Of a stretch of 37,577 nt of DNA, positions 8,948 to 18,539 are shown in pieces. The DNA is from Mycobacterium sp. Lineage in GTDB: Bacteria; Actinomycetota; Actinomycetes; Mycobacteriales; Mycobacteriaceae. Location: contig JAOPVI010000265.1 of the NCBI GenBank assembly GCA_025966225.1, forward strand, positions 1-37,577, read 5' to 3'. The notes beneath the pieces were generated by a model. The model made no database searches, was not told where the DNA came from, and saw only the letters and a program-made list of their open reading frames with translations. Every line of letters starts with the position of its first letter. Within the stretch, counting starts at the first letter, position 1. The position numbers were made by a program, and so were the translations under genes.

Positions 8948-10423
8948 ATGACATCCACCACGCCCGTGGCCACCGAAGGCCGCGCCGGTTCGATGATCGA
9001 GACCCGCTCGATCGACTACGTCCCCGACGACGAACGCCACGGGAAGGTCTCCCACCAGGGGCCGTTCTGGTTCGTCGGCAACTTCCAGCCGTTCACGCTC
9101 GCGCTGGGCTTCGTCGGACCCAGCCTCGGCCTATCCCTCTGGTGGACCATCGTTGCCGGAATCTCCGGGATCGCGTTCGGCACGCTCTTCATGGCGTTCC
9201 ACGCGACGCAGGGCCCCGTGCTCGGACTGCCACAGATGATTCAGTCCAGAGCGCAGTTCGGCTATCGCGGAGTGCTGTTGCCGTTGATCGGCACGTTGTT
9301 CACCTTCGTCGGCTTCAACGTCGTCGACGTCGTCATCATCAAGTCCGGCCTCGAGTCGATCTTCGGCTGGAACCCCGTCGTCGTGGCAGTCGTCATCACA
9401 GTCGTCGCCGCGCTCGTCGCGATCTTCGGGCACGACCTGCTGCACAAGTCATTTCGGGTGCTCTTCTGCGTCTCGCTGCCGCTGTGGATCATCCTGACCT
9501 GCGGTGTGTTCTTCGGCGGCGTCACCGGGACCGCCGCCGCCCCCGGCGGTTTCACGGTCGTCGCGTTCCTGGTGCAGTTCAGCGTCGCCGCGTCCTACAA
9601 CATCACCTACGCGCCCTACGTCTCCGACTACAGCCGGTACCTGCCACGGGACACGAAGCCCTCGGCCATCATCACGTCGGTGTTCCTCGGTGCGTCCGCC
9701 TCCCCGGCGTGGTTGATCCCGCTCGGCGCCTGGATGGCCACCTACCTCGGCGCCACCGACGCGCTGGCCGGGATCAATCAAACTGGCAACGGCACCCTTC
9801 CACATCTGGGCAGCGTGTTGGCGATCGTGTCGGCACTGGTGCTGGTCGCCACGATGGGCCTCAACGCGTACAGCGGAATGCTCACCGTCGTCACCGGGCT
9901 CGATTCTCTGAAGTCAGTCCACCCAACCCGCAATCTGCGGGTGTTGACCATCGTGGTGCTTTCGGTCGCGTGGCTGGTGATGAGCCTGCTGCTGTCCAAC
10001 GCGACGACGGCGCTCAACACGACGCTGCTGATCATGCTGTACCTACTGGCGCCGTGGACCGCGGTCAACCTCACCGACTACTTCTTCGTCCGCCGCGGCC
10101 ACTACGCGATCGCAGATCTCTTCACGCCCAAGGGAATCTACGGAGCGTGGTCATGGCGCGGGCTGACCGCCTTCATCGCAGGCGTCTTGGCCGAGATCCC
10201 GTTCGTCGACCTGCCATTCTTCGTCGGGCCCGCGGCGAAGGCGCTCGGCGAGGTCGACATCGCGTTCATGGTGGGGCTCCTGGTGTCCGGTGTGGTCTAC
10301 ATCGTGCTGACCCGCTCTCTGGACGTGTCGGGCGAACTGGAGTTCATCGGCTCCAATCCCTCGGTCGCCGACCCGAGCAGCGCCAAGGACATCGCGACAA
10401 CCGTTACCGCCGAGGAGAACTGA
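8948..10423 (+). CDS. NCS1-family permease (cytosine/purine permease-like)
   Basis: This 491-residue integral membrane protein has about twelve transmembrane segments. It belongs to the nucleobase-cation symporter-1 family: the N-terminus has [20 protein letters not shown], and the mid-protein signature [19 protein letters not shown] and the later [18 protein letters not shown] are typical of cytosine/purine/hydantoin permeases. The ATG at 8948 has GCAGGAG 4 nt upstream; the longer frame overlaps the regulator. Its stop overlaps the next ATG as TGATG, so transporter and ureohydrolase are translationally coupled. Context suggests it imports a nitrogen-rich (perhaps guanidino or purine-derived) compound for the downstream enzyme. 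The substrate is not proven. Confidence 0.9.
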   Translation: MTSTTPVATEGRAGSMIETRSIDYVPDDERHGKVSHQGPFWFVGNFQPFTLALGFVGPSLGLSLWWTIVAGISGIAFGTLFMAFHATQGPVLGLPQMIQSRAQFGYRGVLLPLIGTLFTFVGFNVVDVVIIKSGLESIFGWNPVVVAVVITVVAALVAIFGHDLLHKSFRVLFCVSLPLWIILTCGVFFGGVTGTAAAPGGFTVVAFLVQFSVAASYNITYAPYVSDYSRYLPRDTKPSAIITSVFLGASASPAWLIPLGAWMATYLGATDALAGINQTGNGTLPHLGSVLAIVSALVLVATMGLNAYSGMLTVVTGLDSLKSVHPTRNLRVLTIVVLSVAWLVMSLLLSNATTALNTTLLIMLYLLAPWTAVNLTDYFFVRRGHYAIADLFTPKGIYGAWSWRGLTAFIAGVLAEIPFVDLPFFVGPAAKALGEVDIAFMVGLLVSGVVYIVLTRSLDVSGELEFIGSNPSVADPSSAKDIATTVTAEEN

Positions 10424-11370
10424 TGACCGACTCGACCATCATCGGGCCACCGGACGCCAGTAGGGTTCCACGCTTCACCGAGCCGGCGACGTTCGCCCGA
10501 CTGCCCCGCATCGATCAGGTCGCGAGCGCCGACGTCTGCATCGTCGGCATTCCGTTCGACAGCGGTGTCTCCTACCGCCCTGGCGCCCGGTTCGGGCCCG
10601 GGCACGTCCGTGCGGCGTCAAAGCTGTTGCGGCCGTACAACCCGGCGTTGAACGTGGAGCCGTTCTCGGCTCAGCAGGTCGCCGACTGCGGCGACATCGC
10701 GGTGAATCCCTTCGACATCGAAGATGCGATCAGCACCATCGATTCGTCGATCACCGACATCCGCAAGGACGGGTCGACGGTGCTCACCATCGGCGGTGAC
10801 CACACCATCGCGCTGCCGATCCTGCGCTCGCTCGCCCGCGACCACGGACCCATCGCCGTGCTGCACTTCGACGCCCATCTAGACACGTGGGACACCTATT
10901 TCGGCGCGCCGTACACCCACGGCACCCCGTTCCGGCGGGCCAGTGAAGAGGGCCTGATCGACATGGAGCGTTCGCAACACGTCGGCATTCGGGGGCCGCT
11001 CTACAGCAAGCAGGACCTCGAGGACGACGCTGTGCTCGGCTTCCAGGTGATCCGTTCCGACGACTATGAATTCGACGGCGTCGCCAGCATCGTCGAGCGG
11101 ATGCGAGCAAGGCTCGACGGCGGTCCGGTGTACGTCTCGGTCGACATCGACGTGCTCGATCCCGCGCACGCGCCCGGCACCGGCACACCCGAGGCGGGCG
11201 GCATGACGTCGCGTGAGCTGCTCAACACGCTGCGCGGACTCGTCGGGCTCAACGTGATCGGTGCCGACATCGTCGAGGTGTCACCCCCCTACGACCACGC
11301 AGAGCTCACCGGCATCGCGGCAGCGCACGTCGGCTACGAACTTCTGTCGGTCTTGGCCGCCAACCGCTGA
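10423..11370 (+). CDS. agmatinase/guanidinobutyrase-family ureohydrolase
   Basis: This 315-residue enzyme of the arginase/agmatinase superfamily releases urea (or an analogue) from a guanidino compound using a binuclear metal centre. The metal ligands are visible: [21 protein letters not shown] (DxHxD) and [20 protein letters not shown] (DxDxxDP). [11 protein letters not shown] and [14 protein letters not shown] match the agmatinase/guanidinobutyrase branch rather than arginase. The start ATG overlaps the permease stop by 1 nt. Pairing with an NCS1 permease and a PucR regulator, and not with polyamine genes, leaves the substrate open: agmatine, 4-guanidinobutyrate, guanidine or a purine-derived amidine. 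Its 3' end overlaps the convergent gene by 37 nt. Confidence 0.9.
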   Translation: MTDSTIIGPPDASRVPRFTEPATFARLPRIDQVASADVCIVGIPFDSGVSYRPGARFGPGHVRAASKLLRPYNPALNVEPFSAQQVADCGDIAVNPFDIEDAISTIDSSITDIRKDGSTVLTIGGDHTIALPILRSLARDHGPIAVLHFDAHLDTWDTYFGAPYTHGTPFRRASEEGLIDMERSQHVGIRGPLYSKQDLEDDAVLGFQVIRSDDYEFDGVASIVERMRARLDGGPVYVSVDIDVLDPAHAPGTGTPEAGGMTSRELLNTLRGLVGLNVIGADIVEVSPPYDHAELTGIAAAHVGYELLSVLAANR

Positions 11371-12194
11371 AGGTCTGATTCTGCCTCGGCAAGAAGCGAT
11401 TTCGCCGACTCCACCTCATCCGACGCCACCTCGACCGCTTCCGCGGCGGCGGCGTGGTCGCCGGCGGCCGAGCTCAGTACCCGCTCGGCCGCGTTGAGGC
11501 TCTCGAGCAGCTTCTCGTAACGTCGCCGCGCCGTTGTGAGCTCGGTAGTGCGTTCGGCGAGCACGTCAGCGGTGACGGCATGCGCCCGCTCGGCGGTCTC
11601 GACATCACGTCGCGCCGCCGCAACGCGCTCACGCGCGGCGGATGCGTCGGCATCTGTCGGCGCGGGCTCGACGACCTGTGCGGGAGCCTTGGGTTTCCGG
11701 ATCGAAAGCGTCACCACCGCTGATGCTTCGCCGAAATCGCCGAAGCCCGACCAGCGTTCGGCCTTCTCCAATCGACCCAGCCGCGCGGCGACGTCGGGAT
11801 CGGCGATCGCGGCCTGCAGCGTGTCCGTCACGTCGTTGCGCAATGCGGCGGTCGCGTCGGCATAACCGGCAGCGGCGAAACCGGACCGAACCAACGCGTC
11901 GAGCAACTTGCGTTGCACCGCGGTCAGTTCCCGGATGCGCGACCCGTCCATCGCCGAATGTGCGGCGCGCAGGGCCTCGGTCAGTTCGCTCAGCCTTGGC
12001 TTTGCGGTCAGGTCGTGGCGCACCAACAGGTTCACCACCCAGGCCGCCGCCGTCGGTCTACGCGCTGCGCCGATCAGCTTGGCGGCATCCGCGTCACCAC
12101 GCTTCTTCGCCGCTGCGACCAGCTCCTTACGAAGTGCCATGAACTCTTCGGGCGGCACGCCGTAGAGCGTGTCGATGTCCGCTTCGGCCGTCAC
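11334..12194 (-). CDS. conserved Ala-rich coiled-coil protein, function unknown
   Basis: This 286-residue protein has an N-terminal helical region ([20 protein letters not shown], and [15 protein letters not shown] at about residues 46-60) and a long C-terminal coiled coil (about 180-280) rich in Ala, Glu and Arg with heptad-like spacing. No catalytic motif or signal peptide is seen. The GTG start at 12194 lies 7 nt after the aldR stop, so it is probably co-transcribed with aldR. Similar proteins are common in mycobacteria without known function. Its 3' end overlaps the ureohydrolase gene by 37 nt in convergent orientation. Confidence 0.75.
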   Translation of the reverse strand: MTAEADIDTLYGVPPEEFMALRKELVAAAKKRGDADAAKLIGAARRPTAAAWVVNLLVRHDLTAKPRLSELTEALRAAHSAMDGSRIRELTAVQRKLLDALVRSGFAAAGYADATAALRNDVTDTLQAAIADPDVAARLGRLEKAERWSGFGDFGEASAVVTLSIRKPKAPAQVVEPAPTDADASAARERVAAARRDVETAERAHAVTADVLAERTTELTTARRRYEKLLESLNAAERVLSSAAGDHAAAAEAVEVASDEVESAKSLLAEAESDLQRLAAKTDRSS

Positions 12195-12201
12195 AGCGGC
12201 C

Positions 12202-12717
12202 TCACAGCGGAGAAGCCCCGCGCAGATGCTCGAAGATCAAAGACGTCTGCGTGCCTGCCACGTCGGCATCGGCGTTGAGGTTCTCCACCACGAACGACCG
12301 CAGATCGTCGGTGTCGCGTGCCGCCACGTGCAGGATGAAGTCGTCGGCCCCGGCGAGGAAGTACACGTCCATCACCTGCGGCCGGGTGCGGATGTGCTCG
12401 ATGAAGGTTCCGATTCTGCCGCGCGCGTTCGATTGCAGACTGACCGAGATCATCGCCTGCAGCGACAGCCCGATGGCAGACGGGTCGATGTCCGCGTAGA
12501 AGCCCCTGATCACGCCGAGATCCTGCAGCCGTCGTACGCGCCCGTGACAGGTCGATGCGGCGATGCCCACCAGGTCGGCGAGGGCGCTGTTGGACATGCG
12601 GGCGTCCCCGTGGAGGGCAGTCAGAATGCGCCGGTCGACGTGGTCGAGGTCGGCGGGTCGAACATTCTTCGGCGGTGTCGCCGTGGTCGACACCAGATCC
12701 GATGATTGCAATGACAT
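12202..12717 (-). CDS. aldR: Lrp/AsnC-family regulator of alanine dehydrogenase
   Basis: This 171-residue Lrp/AsnC-type regulator corresponds to Rv2779c (AldR), which controls ald in mycobacteria. The N-terminal winged helix includes [19 protein letters not shown] and [19 protein letters not shown]; the C-terminal RAM effector domain includes [19 protein letters not shown], the usual amino-acid-binding block. It is divergent from ald with a 94-nt gap holding candidate operators. The ATG at 12717 is preceded at exactly 6 nt by TATCCT, predicting a leaderless mRNA. The downstream coiled-coil gene likely shares its transcript. Confidence 0.93.
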   Translation of the reverse strand: MSLQSSDLVSTTATPPKNVRPADLDHVDRRILTALHGDARMSNSALADLVGIAASTCHGRVRRLQDLGVIRGFYADIDPSAIGLSLQAMISVSLQSNARGRIGTFIEHIRTRPQVMDVYFLAGADDFILHVAARDTDDLRSFVVENLNADADVAGTQTSLIFEHLRGASPL

Positions 12718-12811
12718 GACATGAGGATACCGAATTTTCCTCGTAGTAATTGCGATACTGTCGAATCTTCTTCACACTTTATGGAGTCGCACCGCCACCT
12801 TAGGAGCAGAA
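12718..12811. promoter_or_regulatory. aldR-ald intergenic operator/promoter region
   Basis: This AT-rich gap carries paired elements: GATAC at 12726-12730 and 12754-12758, and CGAATTTTC / CGAATCTTC at 12731-12739 and 12762-12770, 31 bp apart. Repeated phased sites are expected for an Lrp-type octamer such as AldR. The TATCCT hexamer (12724-12729, minus) serves aldR; TACTGT (12756-12761, plus) is a candidate -10 for ald. An AGGAG ribosome site at 12802-12806 precedes the ald ATG by 5 nt. Confidence 0.5.
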
Positions 12812-13939
12812 ATGCGCGTCGGAGTCCCCACCGAGATCAAGAACAACGAATACCGCGTCGCCATCACCCCCGCGGGTGTCGCCGAGTTGACCCGTCGCGG
12901 TCACGAGGTGCTCATCCAGGCCGGCGCGGGCGACGGTTCGGCGATCTCCGACCGCGACTTCAAGGCCGCGGGCGCACAGGTCGTCGACACCGCCGACGAG
13001 GTCTGGGCCGAGGCCGACCTGCTGCTGAAGGTGAAGGAGCCCATCGAGGCCGAGTACGGCCGGATGCGCAAGGGCCAGACGCTCTTCACCTACCTCCACC
13101 TCGCCGCGTCCAAGCCGTGTACGGACGCACTGATGGCGTCCGGCACCACCTCGATCGCCTACGAGACCGTGCAGACGGCCAACCCAGACGGATCAACCGC
13201 GCTTCCGCTCTTGGCCCCGATGAGCGAGGTCGCGGGCCGGCTCGCCGCCCAGGTCGGCGCCTACCACCTGATGCGCAGCCATGGCGGCCGCGGCGTCCTC
13301 ATGGGCGGCGTCCCCGGCGTCGCGCCTGCCAACGTCGTGGTGATCGGCGGCGGAATGGCAGGCGACAACGCCGCCGCCGTCGCCAAGGGTATGGGCGCTC
13401 GCGTCACGGTCTTCGACCTGAATATCAACACGCTGCGGAAGATCGACGCCGAGTACGGCGGCAGCATCGAGACCCGCTACTCGTCGACGTTGGAACTCGA
13501 GGACGCGGTCAAGCAGGCCGACCTGGTGATCGGTGCGGTGCTGGTCCCGGGCGCCAAGGCCCCCAAGCTGGTCACCAATTCGATGGTGGCGCACATGAAG
13601 TCGGGCGCGGTCCTGGTGGACATCGCCATCGACCAGGGTGGTTGCTTCGAGGACTCCCGGCCGACGACTCACGACGACCCGACGTTCGCCGTGCACGACA
13701 CCGTGTTCTACTGCGTGGCCAACATGCCAGGCGCGGTGCCGCGCACGTCGACCTTCGCGTTGACCAACGCCACCATGCCCTACGTGCTCAAGCTGGCCGA
13801 CAAGGGTTGGCAGGCTGCGTGCGTGGCGGATCCTGCGCTGGCGAAGGGCCTTTCGACGCACGAGGGCGCGCTGCTGTCGGAGCAGGTGGCCGCGGACCTC
13901 GCGCTGCCGTTCACCGACCCTGCGACTGTGCTTGCCTGA
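12812..13939 (+). CDS. ald: L-alanine dehydrogenase
   Basis: This 375-residue NAD-dependent enzyme interconverts alanine with pyruvate and ammonia; in mycobacteria it is linked to nitrogen use and redox balance (Rv2780). The N-terminal [17 protein letters not shown] is the family start, with the substrate-binding Arg. [12 protein letters not shown] carries the catalytic Lys, TYLHLAASK the catalytic His, [14 protein letters not shown] the NAD loop, and [12 protein letters not shown] the Asp near the active site. It ends [10 protein letters not shown]. It is divergent from aldR and preceded by a good ribosome site. Its 3' end overlaps a decayed nitroreductase-like frame on the other strand. Confidence 0.98.
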   Translation: MRVGVPTEIKNNEYRVAITPAGVAELTRRGHEVLIQAGAGDGSAISDRDFKAAGAQVVDTADEVWAEADLLLKVKEPIEAEYGRMRKGQTLFTYLHLAASKPCTDALMASGTTSIAYETVQTANPDGSTALPLLAPMSEVAGRLAAQVGAYHLMRSHGGRGVLMGGVPGVAPANVVVIGGGMAGDNAAAVAKGMGARVTVFDLNINTLRKIDAEYGGSIETRYSSTLELEDAVKQADLVIGAVLVPGAKAPKLVTNSMVAHMKSGAVLVDIAIDQGGCFEDSRPTTHDDPTFAVHDTVFYCVANMPGAVPRTSTFALTNATMPYVLKLADKGWQAACVADPALAKGLSTHEGALLSEQVAADLALPFTDPATVLA

Positions 13940-14238
13940 CGCGGCTAGGCCGGGACCAGCGTGCCCTGAAGGGCGCTCCGCGTCTTACCGGTGCGAGCAC
14001 CGCGGCGAGCCTAGCGGAATCGACGGGAATGACGCGCGGCTGGGTCAGCCGAAAGCGCTTGCCACGATGCAAGACTCGGCCGAACCGGCAGCCTCGACGT
14101 TGCGAACCCGGTCCGACTGGGTACCGTAGTTCAGGACGACGATGAATTCGCCGTCCTCCACGAAAGCCATGACGGGGGTTCGGTAGCGCTTGCCGCTGCG
14201 ATTCGGTGAGCGACTGCTCTTTGCGCCACGTCCTTCCC
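13911..14238 (-). pseudogene. remnant of F420 (deazaflavin)-dependent nitroreductase (Ddn-like)
   Basis: On the minus strand, directly after the P450 stop, the frame through 14168-14170 reads SGKRYRTPVMAF, then [19 protein letters not shown], and stops at 14045-14047. One base is missing near 14068-14075: in the adjacent frame the protein continues [18 protein letters not shown] and on to a stop at 13911. Together these resemble the C-terminal half of the deazaflavin-dependent nitroreductase (Ddn) family, which binds coenzyme F420. There is no N-terminal half, no start codon, one frameshift, and Arg where Trp is usual in the D-W-V-R-N motif. I infer a decayed gene that once followed the P450. 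It also fills the otherwise gene-free 13940-14240. Confidence 0.65.
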
Positions 14239-14240
14239 GA

Positions 14241-15551
14241 TCAGTGGATGGACTGCGCCACGGGCCGCGCGCTGCCCAATTGCGCTGGAAGCCGCGAGAA
14301 TCCGCGCAGGTTGACCAGTCCCCGCCGAGGTGGCGCTTCGGTCAGGCGCAGGTCGGGAAATGCCTCGAAGAGCGCCCGCAGCGCCGTGACACCCTCGATC
14401 CGAGCCAGCGCAGCGCCGAGGCAGGCGTGCACGCCCGAGGCGAACGCGAGATGATCGCGGGCGTTGGGGCGCGCGATGTCGAATCTTCCGGGGTTCGTGA
14501 ACACGCGCGGGTCGCGGTTGGCCCCACCGAGCAACAGCGCCACCATGTCTCCCGCGGCAACCTCGTGGCCGGCGACGTCGACGTCGCAGCGCGCGGTGCG
14601 TGCGGTCATCTGGACAGGGCTGTCGAACCGCAGGATCTCCTCGACGGCCGAGGGCCACAGCGCAGGGTCCTCGCGGAGACGGGCGATCTGCTCGGGATGC
14701 CGAAGCAAGAGGACGATCCCGTTGCCGATCAGGTTGACGGTGGTCTCGAAGCCTGCGCCGATGATGAGCGCTGCATTCGCGGTGAGTTCCCGATCGGTGA
14801 GGTTGCCGTCAGCGGCCATGTTGCTGAAGGGATTTGCGCTTGGACCGGCGGCGCGGATGAGGCGGAAGTGCTCGAGGAGGTACTCGTCGAGGCCGCGCAA
14901 CCCGTCGATGGCACCTCGATACGTCTTCCATCCGATCCCGATGTCCAACAGCGGGGCACCGCTGTGACCCCAAGCCAGCATGTTGGGGTGCATGTCGGCA
15001 GGCAAGTCGAGCAGCTCGGCGATGATCGCGATCGGGAGCCCCGCCGCGAAGTCGGCGATCAGATCGGGACTCGGGGTGCGGGCCAGCCTGTCGATCAGCG
15101 CGCTGGTCACCTCCGTCACGCGGGTACTGAGCGTGTCGGTGGCACGCGGCGTGAAGCTTTGGGCCACCAGCTGTCGGTAGCGGGTGTGATCGGGCGGGTT
15201 CACGATCACCATCGCGGGCGGCTCGACGGGATTGGCCACCCCGGGATCAGTCCTAGAGATTACCGACCGCAGCGGTCGCGGCAACTCGACATCCGCAGGC
15301 GCAGTGACACCGAAGCGCTTGTCTCGCAGCACCTCTCGGCAGACTCCATGGTCGACGCTGGCCCACACGAAAGGCGTCCGCACTATGGGCCCCTGCGCCC
15401 TGAGCGCCTCCATCAGCGGATACGGGTCCTGCCCGCGCCCATGATTGGCGATCACCCGGGCCAGCGGATCACCCCGCCGCGCCTGTACCGCCATGAAGGC
15501 CCGCGGCACGCCGTGCATTGCCACCCACCGTGACCAAAGTCCGAGGCCCAT
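14241..15551 (-). CDS. cytochrome P450
   Basis: This protein of about 436 residues is a haem-thiolate monooxygenase. It shows the I-helix oxygen-activation motif GAGFETT, the K-helix ExxR in AVEEILRFDSPV, and the haem loop FASGVHACLGAALARIEG with the Cys ligand. It is soluble, with the RPLRSVISRTDPG and VNPPDHTRYRQLV blocks typical of bacterial P450s. The ATG at 15551 sits 6-7 nt after GGAGGG; an ATG at 15557 is the alternative but lies directly on that site. The longer open frame overlaps the TetR gene and is rejected. It is divergent from a TetR regulator with a palindromic operator between. No ferredoxin gene is adjacent; substrate unknown. Confidence 0.93.
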   Translation of the reverse strand: MGLGLWSRWVAMHGVPRAFMAVQARRGDPLARVIANHGRGQDPYPLMEALRAQGPIVRTPFVWASVDHGVCREVLRDKRFGVTAPADVELPRPLRSVISRTDPGVANPVEPPAMVIVNPPDHTRYRQLVAQSFTPRATDTLSTRVTEVTSALIDRLARTPSPDLIADFAAGLPIAIIAELLDLPADMHPNMLAWGHSGAPLLDIGIGWKTYRGAIDGLRGLDEYLLEHFRLIRAAGPSANPFSNMAADGNLTDRELTANAALIIGAGFETTVNLIGNGIVLLLRHPEQIARLREDPALWPSAVEEILRFDSPVQMTARTARCDVDVAGHEVAAGDMVALLLGGANRDPRVFTNPGRFDIARPNARDHLAFASGVHACLGAALARIEGVTALRALFEAFPDLRLTEAPPRRGLVNLRGFSRLPAQLGSARPVAQSIH

Positions 15552-15588
15552 ATCCATCCCTCCCAGAAGGGCAACAGCTACCATGAGA

Positions 15589-15623
15589 CGAGCGAGACAA
15601 AGAGACGACAAATGTCTCGCTCG
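15589..15623. promoter_or_regulatory. TetR-type operator palindrome between P450 and TetR genes
   Basis: A perfect 11-bp inverted repeat, CGAGCGAGACA at 15589-15599 and TGTCTCGCTCG at 15613-15623, flanks a 13-bp spacer in the 123-nt divergent gap. It lies about 50 nt from each start codon. Size and symmetry suit a TetR-family dimer, implying autoregulation and control of the P450. Confidence 0.6.
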
Positions 15624-15674
15624 CTCTGGACGCCACCATACGGCGGCACCGCGGAGTCGGCAAGGAGGAATCGA

Positions 15675-16352
15675 ATGGCGTCGAATCGGACAGCGGAGTT
15701 CGTGCGCCGACTCGCAGAGCCCGACCCTGCCGTGCTCGCCCAACTGGTCGACCCCGACGAATTCACGTCCCGCATCCTGCGGGCCACGCTCGAACAGGCC
15801 AAGCTCGTAGGCATTCGCCGCACCACGATGGAGGACGTCGCCCGCCGCAGCGGCGTTGGCCGCGCCACCCTCTACCGACGCTTCCCCACCAAGGCGGTAC
15901 TCATCGATGCCGTGGTGCTCGCCGAAGCGCGTCGATTCATGGAGGGCAGCGCGCTCGCCCACGCCCAGGCGGACACAGTCGAAGACAGCCTGGTCTACGG
16001 CACGGTGTTCACCGTGACGTTCCTGCGTGAACACTCCCTACTACGGAAGCTGCTGCGGACCGAACCGGAGACGATCCTGCCCAGCCTGACCATCGATGCA
16101 GGTGCCATCCTCGATTTCGCCACCGGGCACTCTGCCGCGCTGCTACGGGCCGACATCTATGGCGCGACGGCCACTACCCCCGCCCAAGAGCGCCACCTGC
16201 ATACCGTCGCCGAGCTCCAAACCCGACTCACGTTGTCTTTCATCGTCACCCCGCACACCAGCATCAACCTCGCCGACATCGACGACACCCGAGCATACGT
16301 CCGTGACTACCTGATGCCGATGATCGACAGCCGACCTACATCTGACCGGTGA
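15675..16352 (+). CDS. TetR-family regulator, probable P450 repressor
   Basis: This 225-residue protein has a TetR N-terminal helix-turn-helix at about residues 35-80 ([19 protein letters not shown] then [19 protein letters not shown]) and an all-helical C-terminal ligand and dimer domain. The ATG at 15675 is chosen for the strong AAGGAGG site 6 nt upstream; an upstream ATG at 15612 falls inside the operator palindrome. It diverges from the P450, the usual arrangement for a local repressor answering to a P450 substrate. Its 3' end overlaps the convergent beta-lactamase gene by 17 nt. Confidence 0.88.
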   Translation: MASNRTAEFVRRLAEPDPAVLAQLVDPDEFTSRILRATLEQAKLVGIRRTTMEDVARRSGVGRATLYRRFPTKAVLIDAVVLAEARRFMEGSALAHAQADTVEDSLVYGTVFTVTFLREHSLLRKLLRTEPETILPSLTIDAGAILDFATGHSAALLRADIYGATATTPAQERHLHTVAELQTRLTLSFIVTPHTSINLADIDDTRAYVRDYLMPMIDSRPTSDR

Positions 16353-17238
16353 GATACGGCAGCACCAGCGTCGTGAGTTCGCCGATCAGCGGCCGCAGGC
16401 CCTGCGCCTTCGGGTCGTCCGTCTGCGAACGCGTCATGAACGACAACAACGCACGCTGACCGTTGGGCGAGTAGGCCACGCCGACGTCGTTGGTGCTGCC
16501 GTAATCACCACTGCCGGTCTTGTCGGCACTCGTCCAGCGCGGGAGCAGTCCCGCCCGCATGCTCGAAGTTGCGTTGCCCCGCATCCAATCCTCGAGCTGC
16601 GTCCGCTCGACGGCCCCGAGCGCGTCACCGGTGAGCAACTTGCGGTAGCCCTCACCGAGTGCGCGTGGCGTGCTGGTATCCCGCGGATCGCCCGGGATCG
16701 CCGTGTTGAGTTCGGTCTCCCAACGCTCGAGCCGAGTCCGCTCGTCACCGATGCTGCGCGCGAAATCGGTTATGCGCGAGGGCCCTCCGATGATCCGCAG
16801 CAGCCAGTTGCCCGCAGCGTTATCGCTCTGCTGCAGCGCGGCCTGGCACAACTCGCCGATCGTCATGCTCTGATCCACGTGGGCCCCCGTCACCGGCGAG
16901 TTCGCCACGATGTCTTCGGGTGAAATGCTTACCGCGTCGTTCAGCTTCAGCTCGCCCGCTGCCGACTTTTGAAGCACCCGTGAGGCTGCGTAGGTCTTGA
17001 ACGTCGAGCACATCGCGAACGGGTCGTCGGCCCGATGTGACACCGACCGTCCCGTGTGGACGTCGACGGCGTACAACCCCGCATACGCGTTGTGCCGCGT
17101 CTCCAGGGCGGTGACCCGGTCTTCGAACGGCGGCAGCGGCTCGGCCGGGTCGACGAGCGTGGGTTTTGGCGAGCCGCAGGCCGTCACCGCCGCGAGCGTG
17201 ATCCCGCCCACGAAGAACTGACGCCGCGACGCCCGCAT
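16336..17238 (-). CDS. class A beta-lactamase (BlaS-like)
   Basis: This 300-residue serine beta-lactamase has the class A motifs: MCSTFK (Ser-x-x-Lys nucleophile), QQSDNAAGN (SDN loop), WETELN (the E-x-x-L-N omega-loop Glu) and DKTGSGDYG (K-T-G). The N-terminus has twin arginines, RRQFFVGG, and then VTAC, suggesting Tat export and lipidation, as reported for mycobacterial beta-lactamases. Its ATG overlaps the pepR stop as TGATG, so translation is probably coupled. M. smegmatis carries blaS in this same ald-pepR interval. SDN is the common class A form, whereas M. tuberculosis BlaC has SDG. Confidence 0.95.
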   Translation of the reverse strand: MRASRRQFFVGGITLAAVTACGSPKPTLVDPAEPLPPFEDRVTALETRHNAYAGLYAVDVHTGRSVSHRADDPFAMCSTFKTYAASRVLQKSAAGELKLNDAVSISPEDIVANSPVTGAHVDQSMTIGELCQAALQQSDNAAGNWLLRIIGGPSRITDFARSIGDERTRLERWETELNTAIPGDPRDTSTPRALGEGYRKLLTGDALGAVERTQLEDWMRGNATSSMRAGLLPRWTSADKTGSGDYGSTNDVGVAYSPNGQRALLSFMTRSQTDDPKAQGLRPLIGELTTLVLPYLTGQM

Positions 17239-18539
17239 CAGCCGGCTACCGCCCGAAGGGGTTTCGGAAGCGACCGCTTGGATCGGTGCGGACCAAGCAC
17301 GGCCGCGCCCATCGGCTTGCTCAACAGTTGTCGCGCCACCGCGTTGACCTCGTCGACCGTCACCGCTTCGATGTGCTCGAGGCTGCTCGAGACGCTGCGG
17401 TGCTCGCCGTAGTTGAGCTCGCTGCGACCGATCCGGTGCATCCGCGACCCGGAGTCCTCCAACCCCAACACCAGGCCGCCACGCATGGCGCCCTTCGCAA
17501 TTCGGCACTCGGCCTCGGTGATCCCGTCGCGCACCACGTCGGCCAGCACGTCGGTGGTCACCCGGATCACTTCGTCGAACCGTTCGGGCAGGCAGGCCGC
17601 ATATACCGATAATGCGCCGGTATCGGAGAACGTGTCGACGGTCGAGTACACCGAGTACGCCAACCCTCGGGTCTCCCGAATCTGTTGGAAGAGCCGGGAA
17701 CTCAGGCCACCACCCAGAGCACCATTCAACACCGAAAGCGCCCACCGGTGTTCCCAGTTCCGCCCGGGTGTGCGCACCCCCATGAACACGTGGGTCTGCT
17801 CGCCGTCGCGATTGACGAGTTGCAGCGTCGGTTGCCCCGGCACCCGGCCGGTGCCCTTGCGGGGCTCGATCGGATGACGGCCGCGCACCAGCCGCGGCCC
17901 GAAGTGCTGACGCACCAGGGCGACCACGTGGTCGTGGTCGATGTTTCCGGCCACCGCAACGACCATCCGCTCGGGGGTGTAGCGGCGGAGATGGAACGAG
18001 TGAATCTGCGCTCGCGTCATCGCCGAGACCGACGCGACACTGCCGATCACGGGTCTGCCGACGGGATGTTCACCGAACATCGCCGACAGGAACACGTCGC
18101 CCAACGTGTCCTCCGGGTCGTCATCGCGCATCGCGATCTCCTCGAGCACGACGTCGCGTTCGACCTCGACGTCTTCGACCGCGCAGCGGCCACGCAGCAC
18201 GACGTCGGCCACCAGGTCGACGGCCAACTCCAGGTCGGTGTCGAGCACGTGGGCGTAGTAGCAGGTGTGCTCCCGCGCAGTGAACGCGTTCAACTCACCG
18301 CCGACGGCGTCGACCGACTGCGCGATCTCGACCGCGGAGCGCGTCGGCGTCGACTTGAACAGCAGGTGTTCGAGGAAGTGCGCGGCGCCGGCGACGCTGG
18401 GACCTTCGTCCCGCGAGCCGACGCCGACCCACACTCCTACCGACGCCGAACGCACCGACGGAACGAATTCGGTGACGACGCGCAGGCCACCCGGCAGAGT
18501 GGTGCGCCGGACCGACTTAGCTGCTGGCGGTCGCGGCAT
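17238..18539 (-). CDS. pepR: M16-family zinc metalloprotease PepR
   Basis: This 433-residue peptidase of the M16 (pitrilysin/processing peptidase) family equals Rv2782c. The inverted zinc motif HxxEH is in [13 protein letters not shown], with the distal Glu in the following helix ([16 protein letters not shown]). The C-terminal half has the catalytically inactive M16 fold with [17 protein letters not shown]. Genes of this kind follow pnp in many actinobacteria and Gram-positives. Its ATG lies inside the 3' end of pnp (23-nt overlap, different frame), and its stop overlaps the beta-lactamase start. Confidence 0.95.
   Translation of the reverse strand: MPRPPAAKSVRRTTLPGGLRVVTEFVPSVRSASVGVWVGVGSRDEGPSVAGAAHFLEHLLFKSTPTRSAVEIAQSVDAVGGELNAFTAREHTCYYAHVLDTDLELAVDLVADVVLRGRCAVEDVEVERDVVLEEIAMRDDDPEDTLGDVFLSAMFGEHPVGRPVIGSVASVSAMTRAQIHSFHLRRYTPERMVVAVAGNIDHDHVVALVRQHFGPRLVRGRHPIEPRKGTGRVPGQPTLQLVNRDGEQTHVFMGVRTPGRNWEHRWALSVLNGALGGGLSSRLFQQIRETRGLAYSVYSTVDTFSDTGALSVYAACLPERFDEVIRVTTDVLADVVRDGITEAECRIAKGAMRGGLVLGLEDSGSRMHRIGRSELNYGEHRSVSSSLEHIEAVTVDEVNAVARQLLSKPMGAAVLGPHRSKRSLPKPLRAVAG

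Noticed and set aside
9142..10422. Long plus-strand frame upstream of and in frame with the ureohydrolase
   Set aside because: It lies over the permease gene in another frame and is rich in Arg/His, typical of high-GC shadow frames.
13958..13977. Hairpin after ald as an intrinsic terminator
   Set aside because: The stem around GCCCTGAAGGGC is short with a bulge, and it lies inside the nitroreductase remnant, so it may be coincidental.
12721..14145. 474-codon plus-strand frame over ald
   Set aside because: The ald frame matches alanine dehydrogenase throughout; the overlapping frame has Arg/Gly/Pro-rich low-complexity composition.
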